Source: Bartonella machadoae (lineage in GTDB: Bacteria; Pseudomonadota; Alphaproteobacteria; Rhizobiales; Rhizobiaceae). From it: DNA of 64,000 nt. Both the position numbers and the translations under genes were made by a program. Below the pieces are notes generated by a model. The model saw only the letters and a list, made by a program, of their open reading frames with translations. It made no database searches and was not told where the DNA came from. The stretch spans positions 1,343,095-1,407,094 of the forward strand of contig NZ_CP087114.1 in the NCBI RefSeq assembly GCF_022559585.1, given 5' to 3'. Positions 55,014 to 64,000 of this stretch are shown piece after piece (position 1 is the first letter of the stretch; each line of letters begins with the position of its first letter).

Positions 55014-55631
55014 ATGAGTAAACGCGAAACAACAAAATATAAAATTGACCGCCGGATGGGAGAAAACATTTGGGGGCGTCCGAAATCTCCTGTAAATCGT
55101 CGTGATTATGGTCCAGGCCAACATGGGCAACGTCGTAAAGGAAAACTTTCCGACTATGGTGTGCAATTGCGTGCTAAGCAGAAATTAAAAGGTTTTTACG
55201 GTGATATCTCAGAAAAGCAATTCCGTAAAACTTATGAAGAAGCTGCGCGTCGTCGTGGTGATACTGGTGAAAATCTTATCGGACTTTTAGAGTCGCGTTT
55301 GGATGCTGTCGTCTACCGTGCAAAATTTGTACCTACGATTTTTGCTTCTCGTCAGTTTATCAATCATGGTCATGTTAATGTAAATGGACGACGCACAAAT
55401 ATTCAATCATATCGCTGTAAACCAGGTGATGTTATTGAGGTTCGCGAAAAATCGAAGCAACTTGTTTTGGTTTTGGAATCTATTCAGTTAGCTGAACGTG
55501 ATGTGCCCGAATATATTGAAGCAGATCATAATCAGATGAAAGCAACATTTACACGTGTTCCTGCTTTTTCAGATGTTCCTTATGCTGTGCAAATGGAACC
55601 CAATTTGGTTGTTGAATTCTATTCTCGTTAA
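55014..55631 (+). CDS. rpsD: Ribosomal protein S4
   Basis: The ATG at 55014 (AAGGA upstream) gives 205 residues. This primary 16S rRNA-binding protein starts [20 protein letters not shown] and carries the S4 RNA-binding domain ([16 protein letters not shown], then [15 protein letters not shown]) in the middle. The N-terminus lacks the zinc-type cysteines. It stands alone with its own terminator. Confidence 0.97.
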   Translation: MSKRETTKYKIDRRMGENIWGRPKSPVNRRDYGPGQHGQRRKGKLSDYGVQLRAKQKLKGFYGDISEKQFRKTYEEAARRRGDTGENLIGLLESRLDAVVYRAKFVPTIFASRQFINHGHVNVNGRRTNIQSYRCKPGDVIEVREKSKQLVLVLESIQLAERDVPEYIEADHNQMKATFTRVPAFSDVPYAVQMEPNLVVEFYSR

Positions 55632-55638
55632 GCTCTTC

Positions 55639-55661
55639 ATAGAGAGCATTATGCTCTCTAT
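55639..55661 (+). terminator. Terminator after rpsD
   Basis: ATAGAGAGCA, TTA, TGCTCTCTAT: a perfect 10 bp stem, 7 bases after the stop codon, followed by T-rich sequence. Confidence 0.7.
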
Positions 55662-55856
55662 ATTATATCGCTTTATATTTTTTGAAGCTAATAGCTACTT
55701 TTTATGAATGGTGCTATATCAAGATCTGCTGTTATATTTTATGGCAGCATGGTTTGTATGGCCCCATTTCTTTTTTATGTAAATAGACGGAACATTTGTG
55801 TAAGGTGCGTTAAACCCGTTGCTGTTTCTATTATTTAATAGAACAAGCTCTTTATT

Positions 55857-56753
55857 ATGCAAAATTATGGTCTTATGAAGAATATTTCAGTCAAATATCA
55901 AGAAATAAAAGAAAATATAAAAAAAAACGATTCTTTAACAAAGGGAACGGATGATTGTCATCCAATATTTCGGTCTGCTCCTTCAACTGTAGAGTTTAAT
56001 AAATTGCGTAAACGGCTTCTCCGTCATATGCGGCAAGCGTTGGATGATTTTTCTATGCTTTCTTCAGGAAAAAAGTGGCTTATTGCTTTGTCTGGCGGGA
56101 AGGATTCTTATGGTTTATTAGCGCTTCTTCTTGATTTAAAATGGCGCGGACTCTTGCCTATTGAAATTCTCGTTTGTAACCTTGATCAAGGACAACCAAA
56201 CTTCCCAAAACATATTCTTCCAGATTTTTTAAGTTCTTATCAGATTCCATACCGTATTGAATATCAGGATACTTATTCCATTGTCACAGATAAATTGACA
56301 GATACGCAAACATATTGTTCGCTTTGTTCTCGATTACGACGTGGTCATTTATACCGTATCGCCCGTGAAGAGGGATGTTCTGCATTGGTTTTGGGACATC
56401 ATCGTGATGATGTTTTAGAAACTTTTTTTATGAATTTATTTCATGGTGGCCGATTAGCAGCCATGCCTGGAAAGCTTATCAATGATGAAGGTGATCTTTT
56501 TGTTTTGCGCCCTCTTGTTTACGCTGCTGAGGAAGATATGGAAAAATTTTCTCAAGCAATGCGCTTTCCTATTATTCCTTGCAATCTTTGTGGTAGTCAA
56601 GATGGTTTACAGCGCAATGCAATGAAAGAAATGCTAAGAGATATTGAAAGAAAAATGCCTGGGCGCAAAGATACCATGATTCGTGCCTTAACAAATATTC
56701 GTCCAAGCCATTTGCTTGATAAAAATTTTTTTGATTTTGCTCACTTATTATAA
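55857..56753 (+). CDS. ttcA: tRNA 2-thiocytidine synthetase
   Basis: The 298-residue enzyme thiolates cytidine 32 of tRNA. The ATP-PP motif is [14 protein letters not shown] (near residue 80). Two CXXC pairs bind an iron-sulfur cluster ([13 protein letters not shown] near 155, and [15 protein letters not shown] near 245). [19 protein letters not shown] is typical. The ATG at 55875 (MKNIS) is another possible start; the first 40 residues are polar and variable. Confidence 0.93.
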   Translation: MQNYGLMKNISVKYQEIKENIKKNDSLTKGTDDCHPIFRSAPSTVEFNKLRKRLLRHMRQALDDFSMLSSGKKWLIALSGGKDSYGLLALLLDLKWRGLLPIEILVCNLDQGQPNFPKHILPDFLSSYQIPYRIEYQDTYSIVTDKLTDTQTYCSLCSRLRRGHLYRIAREEGCSALVLGHHRDDVLETFFMNLFHGGRLAAMPGKLINDEGDLFVLRPLVYAAEEDMEKFSQAMRFPIIPCNLCGSQDGLQRNAMKEMLRDIERKMPGRKDTMIRALTNIRPSHLLDKNFFDFAHLL

Positions 56754-56790
56754 AACTTACTTATTCCGCATAATGCGTTTCAATCTATCT

Positions 56791-58103
56791 TTAAACTGCC
56801 ATACCATAAAGATCATAAGCATCTGATTGTTCAATTTTTACGGTAACAAATTCACCCACACGTAAGGGGCGTCGCGATGATATATGCACAATACCATCTA
56901 TTTCTGGAGCATCATATTGACTGCGACCTTTGGCAATTTTTCCTTGACTTTCATCGATGAGAACTTGAAGTCTCTTGCCAATTTTTTTCTTTAAAAGGTG
57001 AGTAGAAATTTGTTGTTGTTTAGCCATAAAGCGATGCCAACGGCTTTCTTTTACTTCTTCAGCAATATTTTCTAATCCTAAATCATTTGCGGCAGCACCT
57101 TTTACCTCTTCGTATTTAAAACAACCGGCACGTTCAATTTTTACTTCTTCTAACCATTCGAGAAGCATATTAAAATCTTCATTCGTTTCACCTGGAAAAC
57201 CTACAATAAAAGTTGACCGTAAGGTGAGATCTGGACAAATGGTTCTCCACTTTTCAATTCTACGGTTGATTTTTTCGATAAGAGCAGGACGTTTCATGTT
57301 ACGTAAAACGGTTGGTGAAGCGTGCTGAAAAGGGATATCTAAATAAGGGAGAATCTTTTTTGCTGCCATAAGTTCAATAACTTCGTCAACATGAGGATAA
57401 GGATAAACATAATGCATACGTATCCAAATACCCATATCCCCGAGTTCGCGACAAAGATCAAAAAATTTAGTTTTGATTGTGCGATCTTTCCAACAACTTT
57501 CTAGATATTTTATATCAATGCCATAAGCACTGGTATCTTGTGAGATAACCAAAAGCTCTTTTACACCAGCTTGTACAAGTTTTTCAGCTTCTTTAAGAAC
57601 ATCATCAATGGGGCGTGAAGTAAGATTACCACGCAGAGTAGGGATAATACAAAAGCTACAGCGGTTAGAACATCCTTCAGAAATTTTTAAGTAAGCATAA
57701 TGGCGAGGTGTTAAGCGAATACCTTGCGGAGGAACTAAATCGACAAAGGGATCATGAATTGGAAGAATTGCTGAATGAACAGCTTGCATAACACTTTCAT
57801 AGTCTTGTGGTCCTGTAATGGCTAATACATTCGGATGTGCTTGACGAATAACATCAGGATCAGCACCAAGACATCCTGTTACAATAACTTTTCCATTTTC
57901 TTTGAGTGCTTCATCAATATTAGTTAATGATTCATTTCATGCAGAATCAAGAAAACCACAGGTATTCACAATAACGAGATCCGCACCTTGATGCTTACGT
58001 GAAATTTCATAACCTTCAGAGCGAAGTTTTGTAATAATTCGTTCAGAATCTACCAGTGCTTTGGGACATCCAAGGGAAACAAAACTAATACGAGGTGCTG
58101 CCA
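56791..58103 (-). pseudogene. rimO: rimO (ribosomal protein S12 methylthiotransferase), two inactivating lesions
   Basis: Intact RimO adds a methylthio group to Asp88 of S12. The open part (56791-57789, 332 codons) keeps the radical-SAM motif [19 protein letters not shown] and the TRAM domain. The upstream 315 bp still encode [18 protein letters not shown] and [12 protein letters not shown], but one T is missing near 58080 (AGTTT/GTTTCC) and a TGA at 57937-57939 interrupts the frame before [11 protein letters not shown]. The N-terminal cluster-binding domain is therefore lost. The gene is probably dead. Confidence 0.9.
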
Positions 58104-58342
58104 TAATATATCCTGCAACGTTATGACGATTAAATTTTATTTATTATTTTTATTTCATTAAGAATAAAAAGTGTGCTTTATCTTTGCTATGTGTGCAATA
58201 CAATTTGTTACAAAGATATTTATTTTATAAAATCTTAAGAGAGAAAATATTTCATTATCGATTTTTGCACAATACAAAAAAACACCAAACAATTTTTTAT
58301 TGAATAATATATGGAGTGTATTTAAGCAAATATTTTTATTTT

Positions 58343-59056
58343 TTAATATTTGCGAATAAGTCCGATAAGTTTACCTTGTATCTGTATACGTTCCGATCCA
58401 TATATGCGTGTTTCGTAATGAGCATTTGCAGCTTCTAATGCAATGGATGCTCCATTACGACGGTAACGTTTTAAAGTTGCTTCTTCTTTATCAATAAACG
58501 CCACAACAATTTCACCTGATGTTGCTGTATTTTGATGTTTAACAATTATAGTATCTCTATTAAGAATACCAGCTTCAATCATAGAATCATCCTTGACTTC
58601 TAAAGCATAATGCTCACCTGAATGAAACATCTCCTTTGGTAAAGAAAGCGTATTTGTTTGTTGCAATATAGCTGAGATAGGCACACTTGCAGCAATACGC
58701 CCCATAATAGGAATGGTAATATTCTTTTTCTCTTCTCCCTTAGAATGATCACTATCACTGAAATTTTTAAATATTTTTCTTTTGTTTTCTTCTATCATAC
58801 TAGGAGAAATTTTACGCGCTAAAGAAAGATTAAATGTTATTTTTTCAGGAAGTCGAATCACTTCTATTGCGCGGGCACGATTTGGCAAACGGCGTATGAA
58901 ACCTCGTTGTTCTAAGGCTACCATGAGTTTATGAATACCAGACTTTGAAGAAATCTCTAATGCAATTTTCATTTCCTCGAAGGAGGGGGATACACCTGTT
59001 TCTTTTATATGATTATGAATAAACAAAAGTAATTCATATTGTTTACATGTTAACAT
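58343..59056 (-). CDS. lexA: LexA SOS repressor with altered cleavage site
   Basis: This 237-residue regulator represses DNA-damage genes. The winged helix spans 1-65 (TGVSPSFEEMKIALEISSKSGIHKLM). The S24 peptidase has nucleophile S158 (KDDSMIEAG) and base K196 (ATLKRYRR). The self-cleavage site is A123-S124 in GRIAASVPIS, where LexA proteins normally have Ala-Gly. One G-to-A change (GGT to AGT) would explain it. The codon was read directly at 58685-58687. Confidence 0.94.
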   Translation of the reverse strand: MLTCKQYELLLFIHNHIKETGVSPSFEEMKIALEISSKSGIHKLMVALEQRGFIRRLPNRARAIEVIRLPEKITFNLSLARKISPSMIEENKRKIFKNFSDSDHSKGEEKKNITIPIMGRIAASVPISAILQQTNTLSLPKEMFHSGEHYALEVKDDSMIEAGILNRDTIIVKHQNTATSGEIVVAFIDKEEATLKRYRRNGASIALEAANAHYETRIYGSERIQIQGKLIGLIRKY

Positions 59057-60032
59057 TCAATATTCCAGTTAAAAACATCAAAAATAAGAAAAAATGAAGT
59101 TAATATATTAATCTATAAATATTATACAATTTTTAGGAAATATTTATCAAACAAAATTTATTTTGTTTTTTATATTTATATAAATATATTATAATACGAA
59201 ATTTTAATATATTAAAATATTTTTACTATATTATTTTTATTTAATGAATATTAACACATATAATAATTTTTAAATATTGTTTTACTCTCTTAAGTGATAT
59301 AAATTATTTTAAGATCAATTCTCTATCTCTTTAAAAGAATTATTCATTTTTTTAAAGTATTTGTATATTTTATAAATTCTATCGTAAAGGGCTCAAGTAA
59401 ACAGTACTTTTCCAATTTTGTAATGATGGTTACTTTTAATTGTATCTTGGGAATCATTTTATGTAGCATTCTTCTTTTTCTATTTTTGAGAAGACTATTT
59501 ATAACTCTAATAAAAGAGTGTATGATAAGTTTTTTATCGTCATGACTGACATTTTTAATTATCATTTTAGCTATGCTAAAACTTTATTTCATATTTCCTT
59601 TATCTTTATATAAGAATGGGGCTCCAGTACATTGACCCAGTACATTGACCCAGTACATTGACATTGTAACATCACCAAAATCATGCTTGCATTTAGAAGT
59701 TGGAAAACAAAAAATTAAAAATAGGTAATAATAATTTATGGCGGCAATCCACCCCTCTATGGATTACAATAAATCTATTTTCTGCGTTGCTGATAGTTTT
59801 AATATCCACTTTTTCGTATCTTAGATACTATGAATCGTTCTTTATTTTTAAATTTTTCTTTTATTCAAATTTAGCAGAAAAAAAGTTATACATTGCAATG
59901 ATGATGAATGGGAAAGACAGAAAAGTATTAATAACTAAACAAAATATAATATTTTTTTTCAAAAGGTGTTGACCAAATGAAAAGTCGACCGTATGTTCCA
60001 TTCACTTTCTGCAAGCGATTTGGCTTGTGTGG
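59057..60032. other. Very AT-rich stretch before tRNA-Lys
   Basis: About 1 kb without a convincing gene. Frames at 59344-59565 (minus) and 59700-59972 (plus, one hydrophobic segment) lack ribosome binding sites and resemble no family. It contains a 13 bp tandem repeat at 59625-59663. Confidence 0.45.
59625..59663. repeat. Tandem 13 bp repeat, three copies
   Basis: CAGTACATTGACC occurs at 59625-59637 and 59638-59650 exactly, and at 59651-59663 with a changed last base. Copy number could vary between strains. Confidence 0.85.
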
Positions 60033-60108
60033 GAGCGCGTAGCTCAGTTGGTAGAGCAACTGACTTTTAATCAGTAGGTCCAGGGTTCGAATCCCTGCGC
60101 GCTCACCA
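60033..60108 (+). tRNA. tRNA-Lys (UUU anticodon)
   Basis: GAGCGCG pairs with CGCGCTC. The anticodon loop is CTTTTAA, giving TTT (lysine), the T-loop is GTTCGAA and CCA is encoded. It is followed by a small degraded phage island, so it is a likely integration site. Confidence 0.96.
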
Positions 60109-60317
60109 ATGTTAAGAGAAATCAAGAGGTTATAGAGAAGTTAGGGAATTTTGAATCCTTTGTTCTTTTAACTTATTTTCCTGTCTATCCCGAACCTTTT
60201 TGATCACTTATTCCCAACACAATAATTTTTCTCTGTTATAGATGTAAATTTTTCAGTATTGTGTTTGACGTTTATTGTTATTTGCCGTATAGCTTTGATA
60301 TACGTAAAGGGGTAGTC

Positions 60318-60599
60318 ATGGCAATTGTGAGCTTTAAACATAAAGGCTTAAAATTATTTTATACGACTGGCTCTACAAAAGCTATTCAATCAGCTCATAC
60401 AAAAAAGTTACGTGTTATCCTAACGGCTTTAACAAGTGCTACATGTCCTGAAATGTTAAACGCACCTGCCTTTAAAATGCACTCTCTTAAAGGTGAACTT
60501 GCAGGCTATTACTCTATATGGGTCAACGGTAATTGGCGTGTTACCTTTCGCTTTATCGGAACAGATGTGGAGCTTGTTGATTATCAAGATTACCATTGA
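60318..60599 (+). CDS. higB: HigB-like RelE-family toxin
   Basis: From the ATG at 60318 (AAAGGGG upstream) this is 93 residues. RelE-fold toxins cleave mRNA on the ribosome. HigB features are FKHKGLKLFYTTGSTKAIQ, the conserved LHSLKG-like KMHSLKGELAGYYSIWVNGNWRVTFRF segment, and a C-terminal DVELVDYQDYH. The toxin is first and overlaps the antitoxin start region, as in HigBA modules. Confidence 0.93.
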   Translation: MAIVSFKHKGLKLFYTTGSTKAIQSAHTKKLRVILTALTSATCPEMLNAPAFKMHSLKGELAGYYSIWVNGNWRVTFRFIGTDVELVDYQDYH

Positions 60600-60607
60600 T
60601 TAAAGGA

Positions 60608-60916
60608 ATGAAAAAAATGATGCATAACCCCGCACACCCAGGTGAAGTGCTAAAAGTAGCTTTCTTGGAAGAAATGGGGCTAACAATACAAAAATTAGCT
60701 GACCATCTCCATGTAACAAGAGCTTCTCTATCAAGAGTTATTAATGGGCATGCCTCTATGAGTACCGAGCTTGCAGTTAAATTAGAATTAGCCGGTTTTA
60801 GTAAGGCAAAATTTTGGTTAGATATGCAAACAAACTATAATTTGTGGCAGACAATGCAAAAGATACAGCCTCCTATTCTTCCTCTGGTTTCTGATTCTAC
60901 TCAAACGTCTCTTTGA
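60608..60916 (+). CDS. higA: HigA-like antitoxin
   Basis: The ATG at 60608 gives 102 residues; an ATG at 60620 has the better-spaced AAGGA. An XRE helix-turn-helix lies at about 10-65 (HPGEVLKVAFLEEMGLTIQKLADHLHVTRASLSRVING), followed by AVKLELAGFSKAKFWLDMQTNYNLWQ, typical of HigA. It should bind HigB and repress the operon. Confidence 0.94.
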   Translation: MKKMMHNPAHPGEVLKVAFLEEMGLTIQKLADHLHVTRASLSRVINGHASMSTELAVKLELAGFSKAKFWLDMQTNYNLWQTMQKIQPPILPLVSDSTQTSL

Positions 60917-60946
60917 TTTTATCAATGATTTTGATGAAACCTTGGC

Positions 60947-61608
60947 TTATTCTTTCACGTCTTTCCAACCAATGCGTACCGCATCACCACGACGCAAGCC
61001 GGTGTACAGAAGAACATCAATCCAAACACGTTCATGTGTCCCTAGTTTCCAGTGATGATAGTATTTCTCAATATCTTCTTCTAACCATGGTGTTAATCCC
61101 TCTGTATTAAAAGCTTTTGATGCTTTAACATTAAAAGCAGGATTTCTCTTTAAAAGAGCATTATCAACCGCCCAATTAAAAAGACCATTTAGAGCCGTTA
61201 AAAAATGCTTAGCCGAGGCTGGGGTCTCTCGTCTTCTGTCTACGGCATCAAGGATATGTTGTTTTACTATACTTTTATAAGCGCAGTCGCCAATATGTTT
61301 AGAAACATTATTGAGGATTCGATATTTAACTTTTTTTGTCGATTCTGATTGATTATGCCGTTGCATGCTTTGTAAATATTGATGCAACAACCAATCAAAA
61401 GACTCTTCTATAAGTGTGGTCGTTTTGTATTTTTTGATGAGCCGCTTTGTGCTTGTTTAATAGCAAGCGTATAATTGTCAATAAACTCTCGCATGCCGTA
61501 GGTTCCTTCAATGCGAAATCGTGGTCTGTGACCAATACGAACATACCATATGATTTTCCTATGGCGCATTTGTTCACGCACAAGATAAGGCGGGCGTTTT
61601 TTAGGCAT
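60947..61608 (-). pseudogene. Tyrosine integrase, frameshifted and truncated
   Basis: The N-terminal frame (61608 down) reads KKRPPYLVREQMRHRKIIWYV, the arm-binding domain. A shift near 61425 (A6 run) leads into the next frame, which carries TLIEESFDWLLHQYLQSM, the SAM-like core-binding domain and LLYTGLRRGDAVRIGW with the first catalytic arginine. It then stops; the HxxR and tyrosine motifs are missing. An integrase for the tRNA-Lys site is a reasonable guess, but it is dead. Confidence 0.88.
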
Positions 61609-61822
61609 AGCTAAAACTTTATATCATTAACAGGAAAGCATGAGTTATTGGAGCCATATTCTTTTTTTCCTTTTCAAGCGGAGAAAAATCATCGGATGCT
61701 ATAGATAAGCTTAAAAACTAGTTTTTGGGATTGTTCGCCCCGCAAAAGACCCGCAAAAATGGTCGAATAAATATTTTAGCCAAGTGATGTATATTCTCAA
61801 TAGCCAATCTAAGGGCGGTTTG

Positions 61823-62083
61823 ATGGCAGAACGAAGTGCTTTTGATGATGAGCGTCAAGCGCTAGAAAGTTGGGCACGAACGGATACGATTACGTGGTTA
61901 GAAAAGGGGGCTCTTACTACTGGAAAAATTCAATCAAAGCCAAGTGCGCAATTCCCTAGTAGATTTTTTCAATTATTCAATGAAACACGTGAGGCAATAA
62001 CGCATGTAACAGGATTATCGGTTGAGTTTATCGGAACACGGAAGGTCAACCAAGCGAATGTATTGGAAAATACGCGCTGGTAA
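61823..62083 (+). CDS. Phage-derived fragment of unknown type
   Basis: From the ATG at 61823 (AAGGGCGG upstream) 86 residues: AERSAFDDERQALESWARTD, then FFQLFNETREAITHVTGLS and a tail ending NVLENTRW. The last part resembles the region before the C-terminus of some P22-like portal proteins, which would make it a remnant. The match is weak. It lies in the degraded island next to the broken integrase. Confidence 0.4.
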   Translation: MAERSAFDDERQALESWARTDTITWLEKGALTTGKIQSKPSAQFPSRFFQLFNETREAITHVTGLSVEFIGTRKVNQANVLENTRW

Positions 62084-62361
62084 TCAACACTTAAAGTGTA
62101 TAGTTATAAAACAGCTCGTTAATTATGGCTTTTTCTATTTTAATCAGAGAAATTTGTTGCTCATGCCGCTCATCTTGCAAAATCATTATATTTATTCACA
62201 GTTTATATTATAGGATCATATTTTTTATTAACCTATTGATTTATTTATTTTTTGAATTCATTTCAATGTTTATTATACCCTATCTTTTTTTTGCGAAAGA
62301 TCATTAAAAAGTTAATATTATATTAATTTCTTGATTAAAAATACTTTTTAAAGATATTATA
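62084..62361. other. AT-rich stretch before the rlpA leader
   Basis: No supported gene. Short overlapping frames here are hydrophobic and AT-driven. It may be the right end of the degraded tRNA-Lys island. Confidence 0.35.
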
Positions 62362-62460
62362 AGCCCGCGAGGGGAATCATCCAAAAAATGTGAATTTCCC
62401 TATAGCATGAAGATGCGGTGTGGTTTTTGCAGTATATACTTCAGTAGAAATAAGCGGGCT
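62362..62460 (+). promoter_or_regulatory. Structured leader candidate upstream of rlpA
   Basis: AGCCCGC (62362-62368) and GCGGGCT (62454-62460) close a 99 nt region. An inner stem GGGAA/TTCCC sits inside. The 3' arm ends five bases before the rlpA ATG, and no separate ribosome binding site is visible, so the stem may control access. Confidence 0.45.
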
Positions 62461-62465
62461 GACAG

Positions 62466-63347
62466 ATGCTTTTAATTAGCAAAGAGAAATTTACTTCCAT
62501 TCTTAATTCAACATTTCATTTTTTTTCTGTGGTAGCTGTTTCTCAGTTACTGGTATCTTGCTGTGCAAGCCAAACAGCATTTTGGGAAGCAAAGAGTTTT
62601 TATCATAATAATAAACCAACCGATGTAAAAATCACTGTGCTTCCTAAAAAAACATCAAGTGAGAAAAATCAATCAAAAGGAAAGAGAAGTGGACGTGCCA
62701 TTGTTGGTAAGCCTTACCAAATAAAAGGGAAGTGGTATTATCCCCAAAATGATCCAACTTATAAACGTATTGGTGAAGCATCATGGTATGGTTCAGATTT
62801 TCATGGGCGTTTAACTGCAAACGGTGAAATTTATGATATGAATCTTTTGACTGCTGCTCACCCTACAATGCCTTTGCCTAGTTATGCTCGTGTTACTAAT
62901 CTGGCTAATGGATCTTCTATCATTGTGAGAGTTAATGATCGTGGTCCTTTTATGAAAGATAGAATTATTGATTTATCAAAGAAAGCTGCGGAAATTCTTG
63001 GTTATGCAAGTGCAGGTGTGGCAAATGTTAAAGTGGAATATATTTCTGAAGCACCAGTTGGTCATTATGATGGTTCTTATTTAATGGCTTCTTATACATC
63101 AGGTAATTACGCTTCATCCTCATTAATATTAGCGGGTCTTTCAAAAGAGAGAGAAAATATCGTATTAGAAAGAATCGGTGCAGATAATCAAAAACGATTA
63201 GGTGAAATCGCAACCGAAGGAAAACAACGCAATAAAGCCCTTTCAATAAGACTGCCAGAAATTGGCCCTGTTTTGCTTGATAAGCCAATGTTGTTTGATC
63301 AAGTAGCTTTTATAAATAAACCAAACAAAAAGATAGACCTCAATTAA
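62466..63347 (+). CDS. rlpA: RlpA-like septal lytic transglycosylase, lipoprotein
   Basis: A 293-residue probable outer-membrane lipoprotein with lipobox LLVSC (C32). The double-psi beta-barrel domain spans about 98-200: GEASWYGSDFHGRLTANGEIYDM, TAAHPTMPLPSYARVTNLANG, RVNDRGPFMKDRIIDLS (with the catalytic Asp) and AAEILGYASAGVANVKVEY. RlpA cuts glycan strands lacking stem peptides at the division site. A SPOR domain, often at the C-terminus, is not evident here. Confidence 0.93.
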   Translation: MLLISKEKFTSILNSTFHFFSVVAVSQLLVSCCASQTAFWEAKSFYHNNKPTDVKITVLPKKTSSEKNQSKGKRSGRAIVGKPYQIKGKWYYPQNDPTYKRIGEASWYGSDFHGRLTANGEIYDMNLLTAAHPTMPLPSYARVTNLANGSSIIVRVNDRGPFMKDRIIDLSKKAAEILGYASAGVANVKVEYISEAPVGHYDGSYLMASYTSGNYASSSLILAGLSKERENIVLERIGADNQKRLGEIATEGKQRNKALSIRLPEIGPVLLDKPMLFDQVAFINKPNKKIDLN

Positions 63348-63378
63348 TGACAAGTATTTTAATAGAATAGTTTTTTCT

Positions 63379-63414
63379 CTTATCATCTATAATTTTTAAA
63401 TTATAGATGATAAG
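63379..63414. terminator. Strong hairpin terminator after rlpA
   Basis: CTTATCATCTATAATTT and AAATTATAGATGATAAG are exact complements, 17 bp, separated by two T. A T6 run precedes it (63371-63376), so it could also stop leftward transcripts. Confidence 0.75.
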
Positions 63415-63556
63415 AAGTAGTGAATTATATTAGAATCTGTGCTTTAAATGAAAAGATCAATTGTGCGTTGTTGTGAAAAAGGTAACTTTTCTAAAAGAAT
63501 CATTCACATAAAGCAGTACTGTTAGCCTATACACTTGGAAAGCTTGAAACGGTTAA

Positions 63557-63661
63557 GTCATTACGCACGAAGATATTGATCAGCTAGTGGAAGCATTAGA
63601 AAAAGCAAGGACGTTTTTTATAGCTAAACGTTTTGCACGTATTTTAAAGATATCAAAATAA
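63557..63661 (+). pseudogene. C-terminal remnant of a PLP-dependent aminotransferase-type enzyme
   Basis: The reading VITHEDIDQLVEALEKARTFF and the following basic tail to the stop at 63659-63661 match the C-terminal helix of fold-type-I pyridoxal-phosphate enzymes (for example ALA synthase or glycine acetyltransferase relatives). Nothing upstream is in frame. It is a relic of a lost gene between rlpA and the carboxypeptidase gene. Confidence 0.45.
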
Positions 63662-63837
63662 ATTCTATGCGAAAAACGAAAAAAGGGTGTAGTAGCATGC
63701 TAATTTATTTTAATGATACTGAGAAAAAATAAAAAACTGTTCTTGTTTTCTGATGATTCTCAGTTTGTGAAAAAACAAATCTTTCCTTGTATAAGAAGAT
63801 TCTTTATGCTTCTCCTTTAGATATGGGAGAAGCGGTT

Positions 63838-64000
63838 ATGCACGGTGCATTGAGGGTTTTATTTACATTATTTTGGATGTTAATATTGGATGGGGGAGGG
63901 AGAGCACAAGATTTTCACACTTCTGCATCGCAATTACTCCTATTAGATAGTGACACGGATACAATACTTTTTGAAAAACAGAGTGATATGACTTTTCCTC
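63838..64000 (+). CDS. D-alanyl-D-alanine carboxypeptidase (PBP5/6 type), 5' part only
   Basis: The ATG at 63838 (GGGAG upstream; an in-frame ATG at 63823 is less likely) opens a signal peptide (HGALRVLFTLFWMLILDGG, mature near QDFHTSASQ) and then LLLLDSDTDTILFEKQSDMTFP, matching the start of the DacA-type penicillin-binding domain just before SxxK. The window ends there. The enzyme trims peptidoglycan stem peptides. It is next to rlpA, as in relatives. Confidence 0.85.
   Translation, partial: MHGALRVLFTLFWMLILDGGGRAQDFHTSASQLLLLDSDTDTILFEKQSDMTFP

Noticed and set aside
59344..59565. 73-codon minus-strand frame in the AT-rich gap
   Set aside because: Lysine/isoleucine-rich translation expected from AT-rich DNA; no binding site or family.

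Overview
The window is AT-rich alphaproteobacterial DNA. Its gene content and order (accB-accC, pyrB-pyrC-plsY-dprA-topA-rnr, gatC-gatA, radC-map-sfsA, DUF3126, lexA, many decaying genes and prophage pieces) fit Bartonella (Hyphomicrobiales) best. That is recognition from sequence alone, and I cannot name the species.

Positions 1-16.9 kb are one side of a lambdoid prophage ending at a tRNA-Thr gene. Leftward genes run from a tail protein (gpZ-like) through SSB, a DUF1376-type replication protein with iteron-like repeats inside its gene, and a RuvC-like resolvase. An immunity region with a Cro-like protein and a CI-like S24 repressor lies at 10.3-11.3 kb. Rightward genes then include a Rha/KilAC protein, an AntA/AntB antirepressor, three beta-helix (hexapeptide-repeat) proteins, an ERF annealing protein, a YqaJ exonuclease and a frameshifted AlpA-type excisionase. 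Three toxin-antitoxin modules (HicAB, BrnTA, HicAB) sit at 1.5-5.6 kb. The most interesting feature is a pair of paralogous antirepressor genes. Each is preceded by a promoter, a small structured RNA with a CCGAAA loop, and a leader segment that can pair both with that RNA and with the antirepressor ribosome binding site. This resembles the c4 antisense RNA system of phages P1/P7. The pairing sequences differ between the two copies but remain complementary within each copy.

Positions 17-59 kb are core chromosome: fatty acid synthesis (accB, accC), a DsbA-like oxidoreductase, glpD, dusA, cobT, an Lrp regulator, a uracil-DNA glycosylase-like protein, an SNase-like nuclease, rpmG, a 1.6 kb gene-poor stretch with decayed coding sequence, rnr, topA, dprA, plsY, pyrC (without the usual metal-binding histidines), pyrB, an AidB-like protein, ruvX, gatC, gatA, the liv ABC transporter (livG frameshifted in an A7 run), a double cold-shock protein, DUF192, an alpha/beta hydrolase, DUF3126, radC, map, sfsA, an RNA methyltransferase, murI, rpsD, ttcA, a broken rimO, and a lexA with an altered (Ala-Ser) self-cleavage site.

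Positions 59-64 kb hold an AT-rich gap, tRNA-Lys with a small degraded phage island (HigBA, broken integrase, phage fragment), rlpA, a remnant of a pyridoxal-phosphate enzyme, and the start of a penicillin-binding protein 5/6-type carboxypeptidase gene cut by the window edge.
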